A program made the position numbers and the translations under genes. The notes under the pieces are model-generated. The model worked only from the letters and a program-made list of their open reading frames with translations, searched no databases and was not told the DNA's origin. From CAZGZD01 sp964401915 (GTDB lineage Bacteria > Patescibacteriota > Microgenomatia > UBA1406 > GWC2-37-13), in contig CAYOAI010000009.1 of assembly GCA_964401915.1 (NCBI GenBank), positions 1-41,952 of the forward strand: DNA of 41,952 nucleotides, in the 5' to 3' direction. Shown here piece after piece: positions 25,547-33,059 of the stretch (its first letter is position 1; each line of letters begins with the position of its first letter).

Positions 25547-26593
25547 TTATTTCTTACTTGGTCGAAGCTTTCTTACCTGTGCTCCAGCCTTCCACATCTC
25601 AGAGTCTCGAATCTCCTTGAGCTCTACCTCAAGTCGAGCCTTATAATCTGGGCGGCTATTGGCGCGTATTACGACTTCTGCCTCATGACCTGATGCAACG
25701 GACTTGTAGAGCTTCTTAAAAACTGGCTCTACTGCCCGGCGGAATTCGTGTCGCCAATCAAGTGCGCCTCGCTGAGCTGTTGTTGATGTGTTGGCAAACA
25801 TCCAGTCCATTCCATTCTCACCAACGAGCGGAATAAGACTTTGGGTTGCCTCCTCCACAGTCTCGTTGAATGCTTCAGACGGGGAGTGACCCATCTTGCG
25901 AAGCAGATTGTACTGAGCCTCCATCACACCAGCAAGTGCTCCCATCAGGATTCCACGCTCACCCGTTAGATCGCTTAATACCTCTCGATCAAATTTCGTC
26001 TCAAATAAGTATCCTGATCCAACTCCTATTCCCATGGCCAAGACTCTCTCTTTTGCACGGCCCGTCGCATCTTGGAAAATGGCGAAGCTTGAGTTGATAC
26101 CTCGTCCTTCAAGAAAAAGACGACGCACAGACATGCCCGATCCCTTAGGTGCGACAAGAATAACGTCTATATCTTTCGGCGGAATGATTTTTGTGTGCTT
26201 TTTAAAAACAACACCAAATCCATGTGAAAAATATAGAGCTTTTCCTGCTGTTAGATGCTTTCTTATAGTTGGCCACGCGGCAATCTGCCCTGCGTCCGAC
26301 AGCAAATATGCGATGATGGTTGCGCGTTTAGCTGCTTCATCAATCTCAAAAAGGTTCTTGCCAGGCTTCCATCCATCGGCCACTGCTTTTTTCCATGATG
26401 CTCCGCCGCGGCGTTGCCCGACAATCACATTCATACCATTGTCTTTGAGATTAAGAGCTTGGGCTGGTCCTTGTACTCCATATCCTATCACCGCAATAGT
26501 TTCTTTTTCTAAAATTTTCTGAGCCTTTTTAAGCGGGAATTCAGCTCGTGTAACCACTGTCTCTTTCACTCCACCAAAATCAAGTTTTGCCAT
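25547..26593 (-). CDS. ilvC: Ketol-acid reductoisomerase
   Basis: IlvC isomerises and reduces acetolactate and acetohydroxybutyrate. The 348-residue, class I-length protein contains the Rossmann motif IAVIGYGVQGPAQALNLKDNG, the cofactor loop GQRRGGASW with two arginines that favour NADPH, and the knotted C-terminal domain with GERGILMGALAGVMEAQYNLL and NETVEEATQSLIPLV. Spacing of 15 bases from the gene upstream supports co-transcription. Confidence 0.96.
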   Translation of the reverse strand: MAKLDFGGVKETVVTRAEFPLKKAQKILEKETIAVIGYGVQGPAQALNLKDNGMNVIVGQRRGGASWKKAVADGWKPGKNLFEIDEAAKRATIIAYLLSDAGQIAAWPTIRKHLTAGKALYFSHGFGVVFKKHTKIIPPKDIDVILVAPKGSGMSVRRLFLEGRGINSSFAIFQDATGRAKERVLAMGIGVGSGYLFETKFDREVLSDLTGERGILMGALAGVMEAQYNLLRKMGHSPSEAFNETVEEATQSLIPLVGENGMDWMFANTSTTAQRGALDWRHEFRRAVEPVFKKLYKSVASGHEAEVVIRANSRPDYKARLEVELKEIRDSEMWKAGAQVRKLRPSKK

Positions 26594-26608
26594 ATTTAAA
26601 AATAAAAA

Positions 26609-28285
26609 TTAATAATAACTGTTCAGATGTTTGACTAATCTGTCAAGACCTGTCTTAAGTTGTTCCTCTTCACACCCAAAAGATATACGAATATGATTCT
26701 CCCCACCTATACCAAAAGCTGATCCAGGCACGACTGCTACTTTAGCACGATTTATGAGATCAACAGCAAGGTCATAATCATCTACCTCAAAGTTGAGCTT
26801 TGGAAAAGCAAAGTACCCACCTTGCGGGCGGGCGAGTGTAAGTTTATCAGTTTTGGACAGTGTATCAAGCACTATCTGTCGCCTTTTCTCAAACTCTGAT
26901 TTAAAATGAGTGACTGATTTTTGCGGCCCTGTTATTGCTTCAAGTGCCGCATACTGAGATACAGCTGTTGGGCAGGTTACCAGACTATCATGAACTTTAA
27001 AGATTTGCGCCGCGACTTTTGGACCTGCAACAAGATATCCAATCCGCCACCCAGTCATAGCATAAGTCTTTGAGACGCCAAAGGTCGAGATCGTGCGATC
27101 TGCCACTTCCGGGAAACTTGCAATTGATATATGCTCTGTATCATCAAAGGTAAAATACTCATACATCTCGTCGGTTATGATAAAAAGATTGTACTTTATA
27201 GCAATTCTCGCAATCTCTTTGAGCTCTTCGCGAGTATATACTTTACCTACTGGATTTGAAGGATTACACACGAGTACCGCCTTAGTTTTTTGAGTAATGG
27301 CTGCCTCAAGTGCCTGTGGATCAAATTTCCAGACATCTTCCTCAACAAGCGGGACAAATACTGGACGGCCACCGTGCCTCGCAATCTGGACCTGTGTCAC
27401 ATGTGAAGCATAATCAGGGGACAAAACAGCAATCTCATCGTCCGGATTAAAAAGAGCCAAAAATGTTGCCATCATAGCTTCAATTCCACCATGCGTCACA
27501 ATCACATTCGACGCAGTTGTCTTGATTTTATTGTCTCGCGCTACTTTCGCAACTATCGCCTCTCGTAGCTCCTCAATTCCATAGCCTGATGTGTATTTGT
27601 TGACAAGATTTTTATCAATTGCGTCCTTTGCTGCTTCTTTTATATTATCCGGCGTATCAAATGATGGTATTCCCTGCGCAAGTGAGACCACGCCATCAGC
27701 GCTTGTTGCCATAAGCTGCATCTTCTTAATTGCCGACACATCAATCCCCGATGCAGCGTATGATGATTTCTTAGACACTGTAAAGCGACCTCCGAGTTCA
27801 GACTCTTTCTGCTCCTTAAGTACTGCTATCCGACCTGACCTGATGAACTCCTTAATTCCAAATGGCTTAAGTAGAAGTAGTAGTGAGTCGATCTGTCCCT
27901 CAGAGGCACTCTTCTCAACCACCAAGAAGTCATCGCCGACATAGGTCACTTTTGCATTGAAAAGATGGACCAAGTCCTCCACCTCTCGCCTTTTTTCAGG
28001 GCTTTTGGTCGATACCTTGATAAATGTGATCTCTTTGGCAATAAGCTCATGATCTTCAGCCTCAAAGACCTTAAGCATTTCAATAATTCGATATAGCTGT
28101 TTGACCACCTTGTCAATTAGTGCTCGATCAGCATCAACAACAATTGTAAAACGAGATATTCCTGATCGCTCTGTCTCAGATACAGTAAGTGCCTCAATAT
28201 TTATCTTTCGGCGCAAGAATAGATCGGCAATACGATACAGTACACCTGGTTTATTTTCTGAAAATGCAATTATTGTGTATCTCAT
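26609..28285 (-). CDS. Acetolactate synthase regulatory subunit (IlvN/IlvH) fused to a class I aminotransferase
   Basis: Residues 1 to about 160 match the small subunit of acetolactate synthase. An ACT domain begins YTIIAFSENKPGVLYRIADLFLRRKINIEALTVSETE, followed by the ALS_ss_C half (EITFIKVS, LFNAKVTYVGDDFLVVE, LLKPFGIKEFIRSGRIAV). Residues about 175-558 are a fold-type I aspartate/alanine-type aminotransferase with SLAQGIPSFDTP, CNPSNPVGKVY, the PLP lysine at 406 in FGVSKTYAMTGWRIGYLVAG, and HIRISFGC at the end. The open frame is continuous. The ALS small subunit is normally a separate protein of about 160 residues that binds valine. ilvB ends 4 bases upstream, so large subunit and fused small subunit are made together. 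The fused transaminase may supply alanine, valine or another amino acid; its donor is not predictable from the sequence. Confidence 0.93.
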   Translation of the reverse strand: MRYTIIAFSENKPGVLYRIADLFLRRKINIEALTVSETERSGISRFTIVVDADRALIDKVVKQLYRIIEMLKVFEAEDHELIAKEITFIKVSTKSPEKRREVEDLVHLFNAKVTYVGDDFLVVEKSASEGQIDSLLLLLKPFGIKEFIRSGRIAVLKEQKESELGGRFTVSKKSSYAASGIDVSAIKKMQLMATSADGVVSLAQGIPSFDTPDNIKEAAKDAIDKNLVNKYTSGYGIEELREAIVAKVARDNKIKTTASNVIVTHGGIEAMMATFLALFNPDDEIAVLSPDYASHVTQVQIARHGGRPVFVPLVEEDVWKFDPQALEAAITQKTKAVLVCNPSNPVGKVYTREELKEIARIAIKYNLFIITDEMYEYFTFDDTEHISIASFPEVADRTISTFGVSKTYAMTGWRIGYLVAGPKVAAQIFKVHDSLVTCPTAVSQYAALEAITGPQKSVTHFKSEFEKRRQIVLDTLSKTDKLTLARPQGGYFAFPKLNFEVDDYDLAVDLINRAKVAVVPGSAFGIGGENHIRISFGCEEEQLKTGLDRLVKHLNSYY

Positions 28286-28289
28286 ATTT

Positions 28290-29975
28290 TTACTCCAAAA
28301 CTATCTCATGAGCTGCTTTACCTGTCGCAACCATCGGAAATACATTCTCTTCACGCGCTACATCAATCTCCACAAGATAAGGACCCTTATGTGAAAGTGA
28401 AGTATCGATTGCTCGCTCAAGTCCAACAAGATCTGTCACTTTCTCGGCTTCTATTCCAAATGCCTTAGTTAGCGCTACAAAATCGGGATTCTTAAGCTCC
28501 ACAAATGAGTATCTTTTGTCAAAAAAGAGCTGCTGCCACTGGCGCACCATCCCCAAAAAATTATTATTCAGTATAAATATCTTCACATCAAGCTTTTCCT
28601 GGGCAATCGTCGCAAGCTCCTGAAGCGTCATCTGAAAACTTCCATCTCCGATTATGGCGACGACGAGCTTGTCGGGTGCACCAACCTTAGCGCCCATACT
28701 AGTTGGGAGCGCATATCCCATGGTACCGGCGCCACCGGATGTCAGAAATGTATGCGGATTTTTGAACTGGTAATAGCGCGCCGCCTCCATCTGATGTTGT
28801 CCTACATCGGCGACCACTATGGCTTCTCGCTTTGTCTTACGAGATATCATGTCGATCGCCTGAGTCATACCGATCTTTTCAGCTTTTGCATTTTTTTTGG
28901 GATTTATGACCTTATCAAGTTCGAGCTTATCATACTTTCTAAACTCTGAAATCCAGCTATCATGTGTCTTTTTATCGAGTTGTGGCAAAAGCTCAGTCAG
29001 TGCAGCTTTTGCATCCGCGACAATTGGTACCTCAGCTGGCACATTTTTGTTGAGCTCGGCCGGATCAATATCAATATGAATCACGCGAGCTTGCGGTATA
29101 AAGTCGGCAAGCCGACCAGTCACACGATCATCAAAACGCATCCCGCAGGCCACAATCACATCAGCCTTTGAAGCCAACATATTGGCTCCATAATTGCCAT
29201 GCATACCAAGCATTCCTACATATTGCGGGTGATCAACAGGTAAGGCTGATAATCCAAGCAGCGTCGAGGCAACCGGTATCCCTGTTTTTTCAACTACTTT
29301 TTTGACTATATCAGTCGCATGTGCAATAAGTACTCCATGCCCTATAAACATATATGGTCGCTTTGCCCCGTTTATAAGCTCAGCAGCAAGCTTTATCTGT
29401 CTTTTGTTCGGTATTGTTGTTGGCTGGAAACTCTCGATTTTAATATCCTTGGGATACTCAAACTCACACATCTCAATCTGAGCATTTTTGGTGATATCCA
29501 CAAGCACTGGACCCGGTCGGCCGCGACGTGCGATATAAAATGCTTTTGCCATCACCTCGGCAATCTCGTGGGCTCGAGTGACCTGATAGTTCCACTTGGT
29601 AATTGGGGTAGTTATGCCAATTATGTCAGTCTCCTGAAATGCATCGGTCCCTACAAGATGAGCGGCTACCTGTCCGGTAATGCATACAATCGGGATCGAA
29701 TCCATCATCGCGTCCGATATTCCGGTTACGAGGTTTGTCGCACCAGGACCTGATGTTGCCAGACATACACCTGCACGGCCTGTTACCTGTGCATAACCTT
29801 CAGCCGCATGAGCTGCGCCTTGCTCGTGTCGCACCAGAATATGATTGAGCTTTTTTCGATAGTCGTACAAAGCGTCATATACAGGCATTATAGCCCCACC
29901 CGGATATCCAAATATCGTATCCACCTTCTCGGCCAAAAGCGATTCCAGCACAGCTTGTGATCCAGTTATTTTCAT
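28290..29975 (-). CDS. ilvB: Acetolactate synthase, catalytic (large) subunit
   Basis: IlvB is the TPP- and FAD-dependent enzyme that makes acetolactate and acetohydroxybutyrate. Signatures are VDTIFGYPGGAIMPVYDAL, the catalytic glutamate in HEQGAAHAAEGYAQ, GPGATNLVTGI, and the TPP-binding GDGSFQMTLQELATIAQEKLDVKIFILNNN. I use the ATG at 29973-29975, which aligns with family N-termini (MKITGSQAVLESLL). A start 30 bases upstream adds MGYMLHVSCY, which is not typical. It follows ilvE after a long gap containing hairpin element D. Confidence 0.96.
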   Translation of the reverse strand: MKITGSQAVLESLLAEKVDTIFGYPGGAIMPVYDALYDYRKKLNHILVRHEQGAAHAAEGYAQVTGRAGVCLATSGPGATNLVTGISDAMMDSIPIVCITGQVAAHLVGTDAFQETDIIGITTPITKWNYQVTRAHEIAEVMAKAFYIARRGRPGPVLVDITKNAQIEMCEFEYPKDIKIESFQPTTIPNKRQIKLAAELINGAKRPYMFIGHGVLIAHATDIVKKVVEKTGIPVASTLLGLSALPVDHPQYVGMLGMHGNYGANMLASKADVIVACGMRFDDRVTGRLADFIPQARVIHIDIDPAELNKNVPAEVPIVADAKAALTELLPQLDKKTHDSWISEFRKYDKLELDKVINPKKNAKAEKIGMTQAIDMISRKTKREAIVVADVGQHQMEAARYYQFKNPHTFLTSGGAGTMGYALPTSMGAKVGAPDKLVVAIIGDGSFQMTLQELATIAQEKLDVKIFILNNNFLGMVRQWQQLFFDKRYSFVELKNPDFVALTKAFGIEAEKVTDLVGLERAIDTSLSHKGPYLVEIDVAREENVFPMVATGKAAHEIVLE

Positions 29976-30016
29976 ATAACACGAGACATGTAACATGTAA
30001 CCCAAGAATTAACTCC

Positions 30017-30137
30017 TTTTGTTACTTTTGCATCTCTTTTGCGACTTTGCAGATGAGCTGAAGTCGTAGGCGATGGTGTTAACCGAGCCATACGAATTCG
30101 CGATTCCGAAAGTGGAGCAAAAGCGTGTAAAAGTAAA
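30017..30137 (+). repeat. Intergenic hairpin element, copy D (ilvE-ilvB gap, different core)
   Basis: The tip TTTTGTTACTTTTG and the pairs TTACTTTT (30022-30029)/AAAAGTAA (30129-30136) and CTTTTGC/GCAAAAG are kept. The inside is longer and unlike A-C. It contains CGACTT-TG-CAG / CTG-AAGTCG as a local hairpin, then GGC...GCC and a CGAATTCG palindrome. The element seems modular, with constant tips and an exchangeable interior. Confidence 0.65.
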
Positions 30138-30160
30138 TCCATAAATAATTTTCAAATAAA

Positions 30161-31093
30161 TCAATACTTAATCTTGGTACACCACTTCTCATACTTTTTA
30201 TTCTTTCCAGTCACTACATCAAAGAAAAGGTCTTGTAACTTGGCGGTCACAGGGCCGCGCTTGCCATCGCCCACAGTTCGCCCATCGACTTTCCCAATCC
30301 ATGCAACTTGTACACCAGTTCCTGAGAAGAAAAGCTCGTCCGCAACATACAGTTCTGATTTTTCGATACTTCGCTCCTCAACTGCGATTCCGTTGTCACG
30401 AGCAAGCTGGATTATGCTTCGACGGACAATGCCCTCAAGTATCCCGTCAGAGACAGATGGGGTAATAAGTACACCGCCCCTGACTATAAATATGTTCTCA
30501 GCCGATCCCTCAGTCACATGCCCCTCTTGGGTCAAAAGAATTGCTTCATCAAATTTACGATCTGTTGCCTCTTTGCGGGCGAGTGCTGAGTTTATATATC
30601 CACCAGATATCTTAGCTCGTGCCGGAATCGAATTATCAGATGTACGACGCCATGAAGATACCATGACAGACAACCCTTTAGCGGTGTCAAGATAATCTCC
30701 GAGCGGAATCATATAGAGCGCAAAGTCAAATTGAGCATCTCTCTCCAAATTTGGCGCCAGATTCAGGCTCCCAGCATATGCATACGGGCGGAAATATGCA
30801 TTCTCCCGAGGTTTATTTTTCTTCAAAAGATCGAGCGTGATCTTGACCAGATCTGAGTGCGAATAATCAATATACACACCGATTATCTTGAGTGAGTTCA
30901 AAAATCGTCGATAATGATCTTCAATTCTAAAAATACTTATCTCGCCTTTATCAGCATCCCAGTAGCCACGCAGACCGCCAAATACAGCAGTCCCATACTG
31001 CAGCGCATTGGTCATTATTGAGACTTTCGCATCCTCAGTTTTTACCACTTTACCCTGAAAAAATGTGTATGGAAAATATCGTGCAGTAGCCAT
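30161..31093 (-). CDS. ilvE: Branched-chain amino acid aminotransferase
   Basis: IlvE makes the final transamination to valine, leucine and isoleucine. The 310-residue fold-type IV PLP enzyme shows ALQYGTAVFGGLRGY, FRIEDHYRRFLNSLKI, the PLP lysine at 161 in ARAKISGGYINSALARKEA, GHVTEGSAENIFIV and FFSGTGVQVAWIGKVDGR. It is the first structural gene after the ilv attenuator, so the last pathway step is encoded first. PdxST, which makes its cofactor, lies just upstream. Confidence 0.96.
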   Translation of the reverse strand: MATARYFPYTFFQGKVVKTEDAKVSIMTNALQYGTAVFGGLRGYWDADKGEISIFRIEDHYRRFLNSLKIIGVYIDYSHSDLVKITLDLLKKNKPRENAYFRPYAYAGSLNLAPNLERDAQFDFALYMIPLGDYLDTAKGLSVMVSSWRRTSDNSIPARAKISGGYINSALARKEATDRKFDEAILLTQEGHVTEGSAENIFIVRGGVLITPSVSDGILEGIVRRSIIQLARDNGIAVEERSIEKSELYVADELFFSGTGVQVAWIGKVDGRTVGDGKRGPVTAKLQDLFFDVVTGKNKKYEKWCTKIKY

Positions 31094-31130
31094 ATGATTT
31101 TTGATTTAAATTGATAATTTATTTCTATAT

Positions 31131-31155
31131 AAAAAAAACCGCCTCTTCAGGCGGG
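31131..31155 (-). terminator. Attenuator terminator of the ilv operon (3:4 hairpin)
   Basis: On the minus strand, CCGCCT pairs with AGGCGG across a GAAG loop, followed by eight T at 31131-31138. The 5' half plus the preceding C (CCCGCCT) can alternatively pair with AGGCGGG at 31174-31180, which would disrupt the terminator. It sits 38 bases before the ilvE start. Confidence 0.9.
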
Positions 31156-31191
31156 TTTGTATCCATAAAGGTCCCCGCCTACATTAGAGGC
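31149..31191 (-). promoter_or_regulatory. ilv attenuator: competing pairings 1:2 and 2:3
   Basis: Segment 1, GCCT (31188-31191, in the last AGC CTC codons), pairs with AGGC of segment 2. Segment 2, AGGCGGG (31174-31180), pairs perfectly with segment 3, CCCGCCT (31149-31155). Segment 3 also forms the terminator with segment 4. All four strands are read directly from the sequence; the regulatory reading follows the established attenuation model. Confidence 0.85.
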
Positions 31192-31240
31192 TGACAATAA
31201 TGAGGAGGACGCTATTTACAGATGACATACTTTGACACAT
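31184..31240 (-). CDS. ilv operon leader peptide (attenuation)
   Basis: The 18-codon frame MCQSMSSVNSVLLIIVSL starts about 10 bases after the predicted transcript start and ends TAA just before the antiterminator strand. The block VLLIIVSL supplies consecutive Val, Leu, Leu, Ile, Ile, Val and Leu control codons (GTC CTC CTC ATT ATT GTC AGC CTC). A second in-frame ATG at 31226-31228 would give a shorter peptide with the same control block. The arrangement is that of classical ilv and leu leaders. A ribosome stalled by lack of branched-chain aminoacyl-tRNA would free the antiterminator. It is too short for routine gene finders. Confidence 0.9.
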   Translation of the reverse strand: MCQSMSSVNSVLLIIVSL

Positions 31241-31256
31241 ATTCTTATAGTTAGTG

Positions 31257-31285
31257 ATTATACTCTGCGCATAAATGCATTGCAA
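31257..31285 (-). promoter_or_regulatory. ilv operon promoter
   Basis: The minus strand reads TTGCAA (31280-31285), 17 bases, then TATAAT (31257-31262). The leader peptide ATG follows 16 bases after the -10. Confidence 0.85.
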
Positions 31286-31297
31286 GCGTAGATAAAC

Positions 31298-31351
31298 CCC
31301 TCTTACGCTGATTTGTGCAACCCAATGGGTTGTCAAAAGCAGCTTAGAGGG
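31298..31351. repeat. Nested inverted repeat between pdxT and the ilv promoter
   Basis: CCCTCT (31298-31303) and GCTG pair with CAGC and AGAGGG (31346-31351), enclosing the 15-base palindrome CAACCCA-A-TGGGTTG (31318-31332). It lies downstream of pdxT and may end the pdxST transcript, but it lacks a good T-run on that strand. A 6-bp inverted repeat GCAAAT/ATTTGC follows at 31364-31377. Confidence 0.5.
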
Positions 31352-31391
31352 AGTTATACTTGAGCAAATTCATTTGCGAGTGGTATCGATC

Positions 31392-31982
31392 TCAGGCAAA
31401 TGAGAAAAAATACTTGTGAAAGCTCGTATCAGCGGTCAATTCTGGGTGAAACGCGGTTGCTAATATATTCCCCTGTCGCAGCGCAACTGGCACATCTTTT
31501 CCTTGAAAGCTATAACTTGCCAAGACCTGGACATCTGGACCAACCTTTGTCACGCCTGGCGCTCGAATAAAGAATACGTCTATTGGTGAAGGAGACACTT
31601 CAGGAATCGATAAAGTGGCTTCAAAACTTTGGGTTTGCCTTCCAAAGAAGTTGCGTGACACTGTGATATCCAAACCTCCGATCGTAGCCTGGCCATCCTG
31701 CATCTGCCCCTCGACATTGGTCGCAAGAAGTATCATCCCTGCACAGGTCCCCCATACTGGTTTTCCTGATTGGACAAATGATTGTAAGGGCTTTATCAGA
31801 CCTTCTTTCTGAGCGATAATCCCCATTGTCGTACTCTCACCTCCTGGGATAATAAGTCCGTCTATCCCTTTTAGATCCATTGGCGTCTTGACCAAGCGAA
31901 AATCTGCCCCACACGCCAAAATCGCCTGCATATGTTCCAGAAAGTCGCCTTGAAGCGATAGTACTCCTATTAACTTTTTCAT
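31392..31982 (-). CDS. pdxT: Pyridoxal 5'-phosphate synthase, glutaminase subunit
   Basis: PdxT releases ammonia from glutamine for PdxS. The 196-residue class I amidotransferase has IGVLSLQGDFLEHM, LIIPGGESTTMG, the nucleophile elbow GTCAGMILLA and the HPEL motif of the catalytic His-Glu. RAPGV lies in the expected position. It follows pdxS by 93 bases that contain hairpin element E. Confidence 0.96.
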   Translation of the reverse strand: MKKLIGVLSLQGDFLEHMQAILACGADFRLVKTPMDLKGIDGLIIPGGESTTMGIIAQKEGLIKPLQSFVQSGKPVWGTCAGMILLATNVEGQMQDGQATIGGLDITVSRNFFGRQTQSFEATLSIPEVSPSPIDVFFIRAPGVTKVGPDVQVLASYSFQGKDVPVALRQGNILATAFHPELTADTSFHKYFFSFA

Positions 31983-31996
31983 AATATTGAAGATAA

Positions 31997-32055
31997 AAAT
32001 ATTTTTTGCGAATGGCTTGGGTGACCCGTCGGGTAAAGCCGAGCGAAAAATATTT
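31997..32055. repeat. Hairpin element E (pdxS-pdxT gap), distant relative of A-C
   Basis: Arms AAATATTTTTTGCG (31997-32010) and CGAAAAATATTT (32044-32055) pair with one bulge. Inside, GGCT pairs with AGCC and ACCC-GTC-GGGT forms the tip. The run CTTGGG-TGA-CCCG-TC-GGG echoes CTTGGG-ATG-CCCG-AA-GGG of copy B, but the TTACTTTT tips are absent. It is the same architecture with different arms. Confidence 0.55.
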
Positions 32056-32075
32056 GTAGTTTGATTTCTAACATT

Positions 32076-32978
32076 TTACCAACCGCGAGTTGCGAGCCTT
32101 TCCGAATCCGGTAACGTATCCAGATTAATCCCCGCCATTGCATCACCCAAGTCTTGACTTACTTTGGCAAGGACTTTGGGATCGTCGAAGTGAGTCGTGG
32201 CCTGTACGATTGCTCTCGCTCGCTTTTCAGGATTTTTACTCTTGAATATACCAGATCCCACAAACACCCCATCCACTCCAAGCTGCATCATGAGGGCGGC
32301 ATCAGCTGGAGTCGCGATTCCGCCGGCTGCAAAGTTCACAACAGGAAGCCGCCCGAGTTTTACTACTTGATTGACTAAATCAACTGTGACTCGCTCGACT
32401 TTTGCGTACTCTTTGATCTTTGCGGGAGTTGCCTTTTGCAAAGATTTGATCTCGCTGCTCACTGTACGAGCATGTCGGACTGCCTCCACAATATTGCCAG
32501 TCCCAGCCTCACCCTTGGTACGAATCATAGCAGCGCCCTCTTGTAGACGACGCAGAGCCTCGCCCAAATTACGACAACCGCACACAAATGGCACAGTAAA
32601 TGGAGATTTATCTATATGGTATTCCTCGTCAGCAGGTGTGAGCACTTCGCTCTCGTCGATATAGTCCACTCCAAGCTCCTGCAAGATCTGGGCTTCCACA
32701 AAGTGTCCAATTCGCACCTTGGCCATGACAGGAATCGTGACGGCACGCATGATATCGAGTATCATCTTCGGATCACTCATGCGGGCTACGCCGCCTTGGG
32801 CTCGGATGTCAGAGGGTACCCTTTCAAGCGCCATGACCGCACATGCTCCAGCTTTTTCGGCAACTCTCGCTTGATCCGCCGTCACCACATCCATGATTAC
32901 TCCACCCTTGAGCATCTGTGCAAGACCTGCCTTCACGGCAAACGTCCCGACTTTTTTTGTAGATTTTACCTTTTGCAT
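32076..32978 (-). CDS. pdxS: Pyridoxal 5'-phosphate synthase, PdxS subunit
   Basis: PdxS makes PLP from ribose 5-phosphate, glyceraldehyde 3-phosphate and ammonia. The 300-residue TIM barrel includes GLAQMLKGGVIMDVVTADQARVAEKAGACAVMALERVPSDIRAQGGVARMSDP, the second lysine region MAKVRIGHFVEAQILQELGVDYIDESEVLTPADEE, IRTKGEAGTGNIVEAVRHAR and PVVNFAAGGIATPADAALMMQLGVDGVFVGSGIFKS. The ATG follows a TATAAT by 6 bases, implying a leaderless message. PLP serves IlvE and the two fused PLP enzymes of the adjacent operon. Confidence 0.97.
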   Translation of the reverse strand: MQKVKSTKKVGTFAVKAGLAQMLKGGVIMDVVTADQARVAEKAGACAVMALERVPSDIRAQGGVARMSDPKMILDIMRAVTIPVMAKVRIGHFVEAQILQELGVDYIDESEVLTPADEEYHIDKSPFTVPFVCGCRNLGEALRRLQEGAAMIRTKGEAGTGNIVEAVRHARTVSSEIKSLQKATPAKIKEYAKVERVTVDLVNQVVKLGRLPVVNFAAGGIATPADAALMMQLGVDGVFVGSGIFKSKNPEKRARAIVQATTHFDDPKVLAKVSQDLGDAMAGINLDTLPDSERLATRGW

Positions 32979-32984
32979 GTTGTA

Positions 32985-32990
32985 ATTATA
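32985..32990 (-). promoter_or_regulatory. pdxST promoter (-10), leaderless
   Basis: TATAAT on the minus strand ends 6 bases before the pdxS ATG. No convincing -35 is seen at 16-18 bases. Confidence 0.55.
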
Positions 32991-33023
32991 CCTGAATCAG
33001 GGCTAAATGACAGCTTAATACGC

Positions 33024-33052
33024 TTGACAAAGACCTATAGCTGAACTATAGT
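33024..33052 (+). promoter_or_regulatory. Promoter of the gene at 33060, leaderless
   Basis: TTGACA (33024-33029), 17 bases, TATAGT (33047-33052), then 7 bases to the ATG. This is near-consensus, with the expected +1 at the start codon. Confidence 0.8.
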
Positions 33053-33059
33053 AGTAACC

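Noticed and set aside
4681..30137. Insertion sequences or MITEs with a resident transposase
   Set aside because: No transposase frame is in the window, and target-site duplications are not evident by eye.
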